A stretch of 64,000 bases of DNA from Venturia oleaginea (GCA_013176395.1 JABMLP010000012.1:1240001-1304000), one strand, 5' to 3'; shown: positions 10,472-21,587, numbered from the stretch's first letter. Notes: a model not told the origin generated them from the sequence alone. Made by a program: numbers and translations.

Positions 10472-11557
10472 GTTCGTTTATAGGTCGGGATGGAAGCCTT
10501 GAGGTTATCCAGACAGGATTGGTCTCCGTCCGAAGAGCGGAGTCGACAACGTTGAAAGATGCGATACTCGAGATGAAAGGAAAGAAGGAGAGATGGTCTT
10601 GATGCTGTATGCCCCCTCCCTGAGTGAGGAACTTCGTACATCAAATATATATCGACTCCATCGGCCAAGTTGAAAAGTCGGCCGTCTTCGATAAGAACAT
10701 GGCACGCGACTGGGGACCGCGCACGTTGATGAAAGGCCCGCTCCCGCATCAGTCGTGAGTTTTGATTGGTTCGGGCGATTTGGGCAACGGTTCATAGGAT
10801 TTGCTCAGGTGTTGATGGTTGTCAAGAATGCGAGATAAGAAACTAGTCGTCCCGACTTTAGGCTTGTGGAGAAAGGGCACTCTGAAAGGCGATGTTGAGC
10901 TAGAGACGCCATGTAAAAGTTTACTGCATAGACGAATTAGACCGAGTATCACTGGCCGATGGCGAAAGTGTGACGGTCTTCGGAGATCTCGGGGCTTCCC
11001 AGCCTTACTCGGAGTCCACCGACTATAAATGACCAAAATGACTGTAGCAGAGGCCTATTTAATCTCATATGGCCCTTCAACTATCCTCCCACAGCTCTTA
11101 GGACTCGTGTCCCACAAACAGACAGGTCTTTCCATACACCCAACCTCCAAAGACCTCATCACCAAAACACCCACGCTTTCAAAATCCATCGGGAAGAAAC
11201 GGGCTGTGAAGCGTCTTCTCTCCACGTCAAACTCCAATTTTTTTTTTCTTCGAGGACGACAATTTGGTCGTGAAAGAGTAACGGTCCGTGGGCTTTCCGC
11301 GGCCGAACTAGCGCCATCGCACATGCATTCAACGGAGACGGATCATCTCCATTTAGAACACCAACGCGCGGAAATACAAGCCATTGGATGAAGCATTTCG
11401 CAGTGGGATGAGAAATGGAGAAATACGATCCCACACAAAATCCTTGCCCGTGACCTGCATTCAGCCGCATATCAAAGCAAAATGTCGGCAAGGCTGTGTT
11501 GACATCGTTGCTCAAGCATGCTTTCAAATCTTCTATCAAATTTTTTTGGAAATATGG
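10472..11557. other. Intergenic, promoter side of the transporter
   Basis: About 1.1 kb with no supported gene. A short AT-rich stretch near 10640-10650 (atcaaatatatatcga) could serve as a TATA-like element for the minus-strand transporter starting at 10471. The two open frames of about 120 codons lack family resemblance. Confidence 0.4.
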
Positions 11558-11559
11558 TA

Positions 11560-12296
11560 ACGTATTCCACCACCGAGCCAGCCACTTTTCCTTGGCACGA
11601 CCAACTCATGTTACGACTCTTCAATTTTATCGCTATCAACAATAGATTCCAAGTCCGTCGTGCTACTATCTGATTCAGAAGATATCTCGATATCCTTTTT
11701 ACACGTTCGCGCATTGTGCCCAGTCGCGCTGTTTCTTGATCACCACTACTACGAGTATTCTCTGATCCCTGAGGCGCAACAGACGCCTCAGCAGCTACCC
11801 GCGCTGCTGCAGTCCCATACTCTACAGTACCACCTTGCTGGATCCGCTTCCTTTTACGCCATTTTCGCTTCGTCATTACTGCCAATTGCTCTTCAAGCTC
11901 GTGGTTTCGTGCAATAAGTAGAGCGTTCTGGTGTAGCATCAATTCAGCGCGAATCCTCGCGAATCGAGATCGAGGATATATCGGATAATCGTTGGCTCTT
12001 CGTTTGCTCTTCTATCGTAGTGAGCTTATGAGAGTTTGGGCGAGTTTGAGATGGAGAGGTGATTCCGCGGAGCCGATCAGAGAGCCTTTGGTGTTTAACG
12101 TTAAAGGCTGTAGCAGCGCGCCGTAGGCTTTGAAATTGGCCAGAGGTATAAGCCTGAAGAGCGAGATCAATTCTACCTTCTTCTTGAACGGCTATCGCGT
12201 TGCGTTGTTGAGACATTACGTGTTAAAGAGGATAAGGGCTGTGCCAAGGAAAAGTGGCCGGCTCGGTGGTTTGGCCGGCTCGGTGGTGGAATACGT
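11560..12296 (-). mobile_element. Non-autonomous Fot/pogo-type element, copy 2 (737 bp)
   Basis: Same element as at 6129-6865, in opposite orientation and of exactly equal length. TA dinucleotides lie at 11558-11559 and 12297-12298. The two transposase remnants (minus strand, N-terminal piece starting at 12216 and C-terminal piece starting at 11942) match copy 1 residue for residue. Both copies share the same internal deletion and the same 11-bp duplication, so these changes happened before the copies spread. The single-module end is on the left here and the doubled-module end on the right, as expected for inversion. Confidence 0.92.
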
Positions 12297-12339
12297 TATA
12301 TCAGATCTAAAGATATAGAGGTTTCTCTAAAAAAAAAAA

Positions 12340-13152
12340 CGGCTAGGCATTACGCCGACCATCACCATAGAATGGCGCTAACCGCATTTGAATATTGTAC
12401 AAACTCAAACTACACGGCAATCGACTCAACCCAATTAAATTCATCATTTTGCCTCAAATATCTCGCTCAGAACCGTGCTAAGGCCGCTGTACATACTGCC
12501 GGCGGCCTCAAAATCGCTCATTCTTCCTCCGATAACAACTCAATGTCCCTACCAATCTCGCTGGCATCGCAGGCGTCACTCATGTGGTTTTTTGAGCCGC
12601 AGAATGCACAGGATAGCGGACACGTATGCTTCTTAAGTTGTCGTAACTTCCACTCCTTTGGCTTGCCTACGAGGGCTACTCGTATTGCGAAATGGCATGT
12701 ATGCTTCTCACGACCACGGCATTCGAGTTGCCAGAACTGGGGCTTGCTGTTCTTAACTTTGAAAGACTCATTGGCGGCCGCAATCACGTCGGTAATGAGG
12801 TTTTTGGCTTCCTCAAGAGTCTCGAAAGTCATTCCAAGCTGGAGCGTTGGATAGAGAGGGATATCTTCAGGTGCAGGAGGTTTTTGAGAGCGCTGGGACA
12901 GCGTCTGGCTTGATAATAGTGTCGCCATAGGTGTAATTTGAGGTTGTTGGTGTTGCTGAAATCGGTTTTTTGAGCAGAAGTTTGCACGGTAAGTTGCCCT
13001 CCACTGTGTTGACTATAACTATATTAATTGTGTTGATTGCTACAGAATTGTATGTATGTAATAGTCATTGAACATACAATAATTGCAATCGTCGCAATCA
13101 TGTATGCAATAGTCCGAAAAATCGGTGATTGTGGGTGTACAGTCATTAGCCG
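12340..13152 (-). mobile_element. Candidate truncated MULE-like element
   Basis: Possible imperfect inverted ends are CGGCTAGG...ATCACC at 12340-12366 and, as reverse complement, CGGCTAAT...ATCACC at 13124-13152, each next to a homopolymer run (A11 or A7). They enclose the MULE-like N-terminal ORF. The end match is weak and no 8-10-bp target duplication was identified, so the boundaries are tentative. Only a transposase N-terminus remains. Confidence 0.35.
12518..12928 (-). pseudogene. N-terminal fragment of a MULE/FAR1-type transposase
   Basis: The 136-aa frame has the layout of the N-terminal DNA-binding region of Mutator-like transposases. A segment like FETLEEAKNLITDVIAAANE is followed by a WRKY-GCM1 type zinc knuckle: Cys in QLEC, Cys in KHTC, the conserved FAIR, then the H-x-C pair in KKHTC. 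A second Cys cluster (CAFCGSKNHMSDAC) follows. The DDE catalytic domain and SWIM finger are absent and the frame stops at SEEE. The family call rests on the zinc-finger spacing and is moderately sure. Confidence 0.55.
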
Positions 13153-13440
13153 AAAAAAACCCGTCTTAAACCCCGTTTCCCCTACCCTGTTCAGTAAACG
13201 GTGCCCCTAGCCTTGGCGGGGCGGGTCGGGTCGGAGCCTAAGGATCCAAACCCGCCCCGAATATCCCATTCTCTTTCTCACTCTCCACTTTCCCATCTTC
13301 CCGCTATACCTTCCTCCTGGTCGGAAGCCAGGAGAACCTTTCTCCTTCTAGGTTCTTACCACACAGTTGTGATAGGCGGTAACAATGATGTTGGTTTTTC
13401 CTGGGGCCTCAAGCATCGGATGGAAAACTCTGGTAAAATA
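13153..13440. other. Intergenic, GC-skewed stretch
   Basis: A G-rich run (ggcggggcgggtcgggtcgg near 13216) and the matching C-rich stretch follow the MULE fragment. No gene is supported. Confidence 0.35.
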
Positions 13441-13668
13441 TTAAGGTAGGACTCCGGTAATACTGAGAACAACGCAAGAGTTTGTTTCAGCTAGGAAATA
13501 TCCCTTGCCTTGTGTGCATTTTTGCCGTCGGATTTTTTTGAAGGACGGCAAGAACGACGGGTCAAGATGGATAGTTGTTGTCAAGAGGCAGTCGATGGTC
13601 TCGTCCATAACAGCATAGGCTGACAAAACAAATAGCCCTAGAGCGATGGTCAATGTGTGGAGCTTCAC
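13441..13668 (-). CDS. Small predicted secreted protein, unrecognised
   Basis: The 75-aa frame starts with a convincing signal peptide: Lys after Met, a hydrophobic core LTIALGLFVLSAYA, and small residues at the likely cleavage site near residue 19. The mature part of about 55 aa has three cysteines (in IDC, QKC and NSC) and a basic patch (KKIRRQKC). No family is recognised, and it does not share the motif of the secreted pair at 21.6-24.1 kb. It sits between a MULE fragment and a dead Tc1/mariner element. It could be a small effector-like protein or a chance ORF; an unseen intron could change the C-terminus. Confidence 0.4.
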   Translation of the reverse strand: MKLHTLTIALGLFVLSAYAVMDETIDCLLTTTIHLDPSFLPSFKKIRRQKCTQGKGYFLAETNSCVVLSITGVLP

Positions 13669-13973
13669 TGAGACCAGCTTTGTTATCGAAATTGAGATGA
13701 TGCGGTCAGACTACTTACTTGTTGACCAGATTCGCAGGTAGAGATTGGTGTAAACCTCGGAGTTTGGGAATTTGGAATTGAAGCTTGAAGTCCAAGTTTG
13801 GAGTCCAAGTTTGAAGTCGAGGTCGATGACGAATATTGAGTGAGGAAGTCTCTTGAAATCGAGGGAATCGGCGGAATTAGGGCTTAGCGGGTTGCTCACT
13901 GTATACCAGCCATTTAATCGCGTGATTGTAGGTCGCCTAGGTATCTCGGATCATTAGAAGATATACTGTGGTA
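13669..13973. other. Intergenic with short direct repeats
   Basis: Around 13780-13820 a GAAGTCCAAGTTTG-type unit occurs about three times (aagcttgaagtcc, gtttggagtcc, gtttgaagtc). No gene is supported. The stretch ends at the Tc1/mariner boundary. Confidence 0.35.
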
Positions 13974-15262
13974 GCCGACCGATATATTGTTAGTATGCCG
14001 CCACCAGCCAGGGGGCTTACAATTTTAGCGCATATCATGCTGCCAATGAGCCCCCTCGCCTGTATACTTAATAAGATGTTGTTACTGTATTTTATACTCT
14101 ACCTACGTGTTCCTAAAGGCATACCTGGCTTGTGTATACCACCAAAATGCCCCCTGTACGCCAAAAACAACCAGATCTTTCACGCGATGAGCGTTTACAA
14201 GTCAGAACCCTCCGAGATATTGGCTGGACTTACGAGCACATCGCCAACCACCTCAAAGTCACGCAGAGGCAGGTCCAGAATACGTGCCAAGCCGAACAAA
14301 CTACGCCAAAGAAACGGAAAGGCCGAGATCCTTCTCTCTCATAGGAGCAGATTGAGGAGCTTATCACCTTTATTCGCTAATCACGAACAAATCGGTTGAT
14401 GTCCTACCTCCACCTCGCTACTGGTCCCTTTGCATCTTGGGAAGTAGGAGAGTATGCTATACGAAATGCCCTCCGAAAGCATGGCTTTAAACGATACGTT
14501 GCTCGAGCAAAACCTCCTCTCTCAGAACGAAATAAAGCATTACGCCTTGAATGGGCTCTCGCACACGTCAATTGGACTCAAGAGCAGTGGAATACTATCT
14601 TATGGACTGATGAGACTTGGGTGACAGGAGGGAGGCATCACAAGAAATGGGTTACTCGGCAATCTGGTGAAGAGCTAGATAATACTTGTGTAGTTGATAA
14701 GATCCGGAAGCGGCGTGGTTGGATGTTCTGGGGCTGTTTTAGCGGTACCCAAAAGGGGCCTTGTCTCTTCTGGGAGAAAGATTGGGGTTCAATTAACCAG
14801 CGCTCATACTGTGAGCGTACGGTACCTGTTATTGATGGATGGCTACGGATAAATCCAGGTCTCCAGCTTATGCAGGATGGTGCTCCTGGGCATGCTGCTA
14901 GCGAGACTTTTCAGGAGCTTAGAGAGCGAGGGATTACACCAATCTTCAGGCCTGCATACTCTCCAGATTTGAACCCAATTAAGGCAGTATGGAATCTAAT
15001 GAAGGACTTTATTGAAAATAAGTGGGGGTGATAAACAGCTTTCTTATAACCAGCTTCGGATAGCAGTGAAGGCGGCATGGGAGGCAACAACAGAACTGCA
15101 ACTCCAAGATTTTGTAGCTAGTATGAGTACACGATGTCAAGATGTAATCAATGCCCAGGGTGGGCATACGAAGTGGTAGCTTAAGTAATACATCATTACA
15201 TGTTATATATAAGACCCTTGGCCGATGGCTTAAGCCACCATACTAACAATATATCGGCCGGC
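13974..15262 (+). mobile_element. Tc1/mariner-type element, inactivated
   Basis: Inverted ends share GCCG(A/G)CCGATATATTGTTAGTATG, at 13974 and at the reverse complement ending at 15262. A TA precedes the left end, while the right flank reads TT, so one side of the target site may have mutated. The length of about 1.29 kb is usual for the superfamily. It contains one transposase gene broken in several ways. Confidence 0.85.
14147..15179 (+). pseudogene. Tc1/mariner transposase with stops, a frameshift and a lost catalytic Glu
   Basis: The N-terminus (MPPVRQKQPDLSRDER...WTYEHIANHLKVTQRQVQ) is a helix-turn-helix. The DDE domain shows WTDETWVTGG (first Asp), MQDGAPGHAA (second Asp) and YSPDLNPIKAVWNLMK, where the third catalytic Glu of the usual NPIE is Lys. 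In-frame TAG at 14342-14344 and TAA at 14378-14380 sit where Gln codons fit. A G5 run at about 15025-15029 shifts frame before the last 50 codons (DKQLSYNQLRIAVKAAW). Both stops and the Glu-to-Lys change fit C-to-T in a CpA context. The enzyme cannot be active. Confidence 0.88.
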
Positions 15263-15933
15263 TTCCAAGAGAGTGTATATTCGCTCAATTCTTCACCTTT
15301 CCCCAAGCACATATCGTACAAAGTACGTTGATACACCATGCACAGAGCCATGCATAGGACATGGGTGACGCTGGCCTCCTTGGCAGTAGCTAAGATAAGG
15401 GAGAAGATCATAATATCTAGCGGAGGCGAGATATGAACACTACTGCGTAGTCATGGACGCTGGGCAAGTGGGCTATGACGCCGAGACGAATTGGATCACT
15501 TATCTGCTGCTTCACGATGAACAGATGCGAGGCGCCATCAAGTAAGATTACCATGGAATAACTATTCCGGAGGACTGTCCGGTTTTGTAGGGTACTTGGG
15601 TTGGCGATTGGTATTGCGTTGTTCGATAACCTTCTGGTGGTGTGAGCGGGACGCGCAGCTGGATTAAGTCCATCTCTATGATAGTGATTGAGGTTGGCGG
15701 TGCAAGCTCAAATGGTCTCGACATGGGCAAGCATGAGAATTGTCAGGACTGCTGGAGAACTGCAGCGAATCGATCCAGGAATTACAATGCGAGCATTTCC
15801 AGCTGTAATGGCTTGGTATAATGGCTTCAGCGGTCCCCTAGAAGTGGCAGGTTTTTCTTCCTTGGCGCTATTTTGGGGAGAGAAGAACACTGCAATTTCG
15901 CTATTGCCTGAGGCTATACTACCTATATCACTC
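15263..15933. other. Intergenic between two mobile elements
   Basis: No supported gene. A 30-codon frame at 15453 (MDAGQVGYDAETNWITYLLL) followed by GTAAG could be a first exon, but no continuing exon was found. Confidence 0.3.
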
Positions 15934-15948
15934 TAATTAATTCGTAGG

Positions 15949-16904
15949 GGCCTCCAAAGTCGAAATCTGAGCCTGTACGAGGCGGAGGCTACGAACCTAT
16001 ATCCATCTCGCCGCATCTCAGATGTAGGCTAGGGACGCAGAGTCGATCAGATCAATCGCGCGCTCGTGGTGGTGGTCGTCGCCCGCGAGAGGCCACGTCG
16101 CACACCACCGGGGCGCAGGTTTTACGACCAACACTGCCATAGCAATCGCATCAGGCCGGCGACACAAATACTTCTATCGATCCCGGGCCTACGTTTAGTA
16201 GGCCTACCTTTTTTCTCGTGGATACCTCGCAGCCGGCTTGCCGGCTCCTCGCATCATCGATCCCCTCGTCGAAGCCAAACACATCTACGCGGTTACAGGT
16301 TTCTCCTGGTCCTCTCCTCACACTCGCTTTACCTCCTTCTCGATCGAATCATCTCTCATGGACTCTAACAACGCGTTTAGTCCACCTACACCCCTCCTGC
16401 TACATAGCAGCCTGGAGAGCTAGCTCAGCTAGCAAGATGTCCTTCCTACTAGGGGGCGTACCGCGCGGTTTAGGTACGCTGGAGCTCGAACGGAACCTGG
16501 CCTGGGCACCCAGGGTAACGACGCCTAATGAATCCCGCTGGAACTCATGGGCGGGAGGGGAGGGGCTGTGGCGAAGTAGTGACCCGACGCAGGCTCTACG
16601 CAGGTGGATCGAACACGTCACGAAGGCACTCAAACATAACTCGGGAGGTGGGGAACAGGCGAATCGACAATATACAGGCACACTTATATGGCAGCAGGCC
16701 ATAGCTGAGGAAGCAGCGGTTGAACGGATACACAACATAGCATAGACGAACGGTAGTCGAAGGCGACCCGCAAGGGTGCCGCCTCCTATCTGCAAGGCAT
16801 TACCAAGGTTTTATTCCCCAGGGGGTTTTTCCTACGCTCGGAAACATGTCTGCATAGATCTATATAGAGGTCTGCATCGGACGTTAAACAAGAAACAAAT
16901 TAAT
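15949..16904 (+). mobile_element. Retro-insertion with (TTAA)n tail and ~15-bp target duplication
   Basis: The direct repeat TAATTAATTCGTAGG lies at 15934-15948 and 16905-16919. Between them is about 956 bp ending in a run of TTAA units. A target duplication of this length plus a simple-repeat 3' tail is the mark of target-primed reverse transcription, as in LINEs and SINEs. The best open frame, 16218-16745 (175 aa), has no reverse-transcriptase motif and is not recognised. The insert may be a 5'-truncated LINE tail or a non-autonomous element. Part of the repeat overlaps the tail sequence, so its exact length is uncertain. Confidence 0.6.
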
Positions 16905-16919
16905 TAATTAATTCGTAGG

Positions 16920-18498
16920 TTTTAGTGTGTCACTAATGCTATGCTTGCGAGTAAACGTGAGCCAATAATAGTGAGATTGTTACTCTCAATTCGACTTGTT
17001 ATCACAACCTGAGAGCTCGGATGAAAATTGAAGTAAAAGCAGTTCTCGTAGGATGGATCGCTAGGGTGGAGCTGGCTTGCGGTTTCTACCCAAGTCGCTG
17101 AATATGGCATGTCGAGCGATGGAAACCATGCCTGTGATAAGACGATCAGGAGAGTTTGGAGTACAAAATAAGAGGAAAATATTGTTAAATCCTGCGTAAG
17201 AATTAAGGCTTACTTACGGGAACACCCATTCTCCAGTCTTTGTCTATCCAACATCTTCAGCCTGTCAATTTTTTAGTAAAATGAACATTGTCTTAATTTC
17301 CTGTCCAGGTCCGAGGATTTTCAACAGCCAGGAATGTGTTTAATGATGAGCGACACCTGTGGGCTTAGCCCGAGCATACTCTATACACTTCGCTAGCTTT
17401 TCCCAGAGACGAGATCTCCAGCAGCGGCATTGAGGAGATTGTTACTCATAAGAGTTACACATGTCGCGAGAGGTTGATGGAAATAGAGGTTAAAAGGGCA
17501 AAACAAAAATTGTGAGAGGGAGATTGCTATGGGTTGGCCCCTATTCCAGCACTGGGTGGTTGTTTACCTGGTGCTGACGCGTGGACATCATTTCTCATCC
17601 CTTACACTTCCATCACTTCCATCCAACCTGTTTTTTCAAATCGACGAAACGGAAGAACGAAGCGCTCCTAAAGAGAAAGACACAGAGGGAAATGTGACCC
17701 GAATGGGTGCCCTCGCGGTCACCACATAACTCGGCTCCCTTAACCCCGACGTCATCGAAGCAATATCAACAATGCGCGTCCGAAATACGCATGCTAGACG
17801 CATGCTTCGCCTTTATATCTGCAAGAAAGTAACAAGATCATGCATTTACTATAAGCTCGAAATCTCCAACCACCGCAGGATGTCTCCAAGTACTTGAAGG
17901 TGAGCTGTCCATTTATTGAGGTTCCTCAAGTTTAACAGGAAGGTAAAGATCAAAGTTGAGTCGCCAACGAAGGAGTCTCGAATCTCTTGAATGGCATGGC
18001 GTGGTTATTTCCTTTTTTAGGAAAACATGGGCGACAAAACGGGTAAATTAAGGCATGCCCGCCGATTGTTACATATTGTAACGGCGTTGCCATGTACGCT
18101 ACAATGGAATAATGTTTGCCGTACAGAATCTACAGAGAAAATCCTGAGCTTAATGAAGGTAAGAGACTTGCACAACTTTGAATACCGTTGAATCTCAAGG
18201 CATCCGGGCATTACTAAAGCACGGGGAGCGGAGCGCTCCACATATCGATAGAGATCAATTGGTGCGATCATAAAGATCCCAATCAAAGCAACGAATGAAA
18301 CTGCCGAAATAAAGTAGCGATCCTTTTAGCATTGCCGGATGGCTCGAGATTTAACGGTAAAGAGATTGGGGAATCTATATGTTCTCTCTATATTTCCACT
18401 TAGAGCTACTTGTTACAGATCACCTCAAGACCGAAGAGCAGGGACAACGGGACTTGCAGAGGATGGTTGGATAACAAGAAGTTGTTGTTAGGACTGAT
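16920..18498. other. Gene-free region
   Basis: About 1.6 kb without a frame that looks coding and no repeat shared with other parts of the window. Some frames carry short hydrophobic stretches, but none has a good start, motif or intron structure. Confidence 0.4.
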
Positions 18499-18634
18499 GT
18501 GGAGTGGAATCCGTTGGGCGCACAAGAGGGGACTGGTGCAACCAGGTCAGTCCTAAGAGAGAATAGTACGTGCAGGAGTCACGTGATATTCCCACAGTTC
18601 CCACAGCACTTGGCATTGCCCACAGTGTGGGAAG

Positions 18635-20243
18635 GAAAAAACAGCACACACAGCGAGAACTCAATTTTTGGAATTTACAGAAGTATCATCTAAGGATCAT
18701 CAAAACACCTCTGCCAGTGGCCGCTCCGGCCTCTAGAGGCCATCGCGCGTCCCTCAGCGTCGATGAGATATCTCTAGAGTCGCCGTCGCGGCCACGGCAG
18801 AGCAAGCAGACGAATACATGAGCAAGCTACACGAACGATGCGTCCACCAAAGACAACAGCAACCATCTAGTCACTATCTCCCGGCTAGTCCATCACCCCA
18901 GATGACACTGCAACGCTCCGAGTCGACGAGTCACTGCTAGAACGGCAATACCTTCAACACATCTCAAACACCAGACGCCCGGTGCGCAACAATCGGCACC
19001 ACACACCACTGCAACGACTAGACAATCTCTCCCAACGTCTTGGCAAACCGTCCTGCTACAAGCTGTTGCCCAGAGCCTTGAGCCTCTCCCCAAACTGTTG
19101 CGTCCCAGTTATGGCATTGGCAAGAGTAGGTGCGCGACACAGTAAGTAGTAAGGACGCATAGAAGGAGCCTATTGGCGGCAAATCCCCTCCCTGTAAGCT
19201 AGCAGACGTAGCCTTGAGCCTCTCCCCAGACTGTTGCGTCCCAGTTATGGCAGTGGCAAGAGTAGGTGCGCGATATAGCAAGCAGGGAGAGCGACTAGCA
19301 GCAGATAGGCTCCGACTATAAGACGACAGGTCTACAACACAATCGGTGCGACACGATACGGCAGCTGCTAGAGAACCTCATCTACTATCGTCTCCGCAAA
19401 CCGTCCTGCTGCAAGCTGATGTCCAGAGCCTTGAGCCTCTCCCCAAACTGTTGCCTCCCAGTTATGGCATTGGCAAGAGTAGGTGCGCAACACAGTAAGC
19501 AGTAAGGACGTATAGAAGGAGCTTATTGGCGGCAAATCCCCTCCCTACAAGCCAGCAGACGTAGCCTTGAGCCTCTCCCCAGACTGTTGCGTCCCAGTTA
19601 TGGCATTGGCAAGAGTAGGAGCGCGATATAGCAAGTAGGGAGAGCGACTAGCAGCAGATAGGCTCCGACTATAAGACGGCAGGTCTATAGCACGATCGGC
19701 GCCATACAATACGGCAGCTACCAGACAGCCTCGTCCACGGGCATACCCGGAGTATCACACCCAAGCAGCGAAATCACGACTACGATGGTTACTATTGTCT
19801 CCAGCATCACACAACCAAATACACCGCCGCATAGGAATCTGGTGCAAGGCAACTTTCACAAGCAGAAACATACTTAGGGAACCCATTGGCCTTGAGGGAT
19901 AAGGCGAAACAGATAGACAAAGCTGAGCATTAGAGGGAGACTGTAGGTAAAAGGTTAGCGAAACACGAGGCATTGCCTCTTGAGTCTACATAGCACAGAT
20001 ATACTAGCAGAATAACCAGTATCTACAAGAGCCAGCGGGCATTTGGAGATACTGGTTAAGGGAAAAGAGGGAGGACGGAGGGGACAGCTGGTCTTGTTTC
20101 AGTGAACGGGGCGAAGTGGGGCGCGGTGGATTATATAATCTATCACGTGTCGGCTGTCTGATGAAGTCCTCCTAACCGGACATAGCTGCCTGATTAAGCG
20201 GCTGCAACCGAGTAGGATAAAATCAATCAATCAATCAATCAAT
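18635..20243 (+). mobile_element. 1.6-kb non-coding retroelement, copy 1, (AATC)n tail
   Basis: Flanked by a direct repeat CAGTGTGGGAAG (18623-18634 and 20244-20255). It starts GAAAAAACAGCACACACAGCG and ends AAAATCAATCAATC..., about six AATC units. The inverted copy at 49221-50822 starts and ends at the same element positions but has a different target duplication, so both ends are well defined and the element is full length. No frame exceeds about 90 codons and no reverse transcriptase, endonuclease or gag motif is visible. It must be moved by enzymes from elsewhere. Confidence 0.88.
19043..19748 (+). repeat. Internal 353-bp tandem repeat of the retroelement
   Basis: Two units start with GCAAACCGTCCTGCT at 19043 and 19396. 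Each unit holds two copies of a box of about 75 bp (CTTGAGCCTCTCCCCA...GTCCCAGTTATGGCA), so the box occurs four times. The same arrangement is in the other copy (about 49720-50420). Confidence 0.85.
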
Positions 20244-20580
20244 CAGTGTGGGAAGTGTGGGAAGAGCCAAGAGGTGTGGGAATACACCTTGGCACCCAGA
20301 ACCAGAAGGGTATATAGGGAGGACGTTGGACGGACTTTCCTTTCTCTCTTCGTGGTTATCTCATGTTATGTTTCTCACATAGGAGCTTCTTCAACCTACT
20401 ACAGTAACGACCTTTTACTTAGATTCAATCAAGCACAAGTCATATGCACACGAAGCAAGCCCACCCCCAACCTTCATACTAACCGACAAGCGTTCAGGAT
20501 TGATCTGAGGATCAAATCGGTTAGACGACAATTGAATTGGGAGATACATCGGACGGCTAGGATCTAGTGAGCCTCCAAAG

Positions 20581-21587
20581 AACCTGAGCAAGGAAAGGTA
20601 CTTAAGGTAAGTACTTCCAGACTGATATTGCCCTTACCCCAAACCCGCGGACCAGAACAAGAGAACACAGGCGTCAAGAAGGTCTTGACATAATCAACTG
20701 TGTTGAGAAACGAGTTCCCCGTAACACTACTAATAATAGACATAAATATGCCTCACACCAACTTCGGGATGACGATCGGAAATAAAGCTGTCACGTACAC
20801 GCCAAAATAGAAACCCAAAAGTTTCACAGAACTTGATCTTATAAGCTCTCCCTATATCCATATTGTACACGCAGGGGGAATCCCAGTATGATAAAAAAAA
20901 GTTACCTGCGCTTCGCTTTGGATTCAGCCTCGTGCTCAGTATTTGTGGTTTGTATATTAACGTGGACATTCTCAAGTCTACTTAACTAACTGACTGAGTG
21001 ATTCTGAGAGCTCTGCCCATAGCGGAACCTAGCTAAAATACGTTAATCAATTAATTCTTACTCGTACCAAGCCATCCACCGCAGGGAAGTGGCCACCACC
21101 TCAATACTTATACTGTGTAAAAGCCTTGAGAACGGTCCTATCCGAGTCCTTAGCCGTCTATGTATCATCGCCTTGCGTAGATCAGAATTGCGGGCGCCAC
21201 TCAGTCAGTCAATCAAAATCTCAAGTTTCTCGTATTCACCTGAACTTCCACATACTGTGGTCCGATGGGTAATAAACGTCCAGCGGCTAGATATCCGTGT
21301 GGGGGTTCTTGCTGTAAAGTATGGATCGGATAAGGGTGATCCACTGACGTTAATATTCATCAGACCACACAGTATGAGGATGACAGACAGATTTAAATTT
21401 CAACCCATACTTGTACTATCAGTAGAGTTGATGTCCGCCTTGCAGTTGAAAATTGAAAATCTTATCAGAACGAGGGGCGATAGTTGCCTGAGATGCAAAA
21501 TTTAAGAAGTCTGAGGTCCTGCTGAGTATCGAGACATCGAAATTTCTTGCCCCCTACCTGAGTATCACGACTTGATATTGAGCAGAT
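20581..21587. other. Intergenic upstream of secreted protein gene 1
   Basis: About 1 kb with no supported gene. The frame at 21089-21505 (138 aa) has no signal peptide, motif or family resemblance. Confidence 0.4.

Larger units (their letters stand above)
18499..20580 (+). repeat. Possible LTR-like sequence interrupted by the 1.6-kb retroelement
   Basis: With the 18635-20255 insertion removed, the flanks form about 460 bp with repeated GTGTGGGAA motifs, a CACGTGA box (about 18580) and a TATA-like GGGTATATAGGGAGG (about 20310) followed by a pyrimidine-rich stretch. This is promoter-like and recalls a solo LTR or an old gene promoter. No matching second LTR, TG...CA boundary pair or target duplication was found. 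Confidence 0.22.

Noticed and set aside
18893..19973. Open frames of 66-87 aa repeated at 49.5-50.6 kb, as possible conserved small proteins
   Set aside because: They are identical only because the whole 1.6-kb element is copied; no start context or protein-like composition supports coding.
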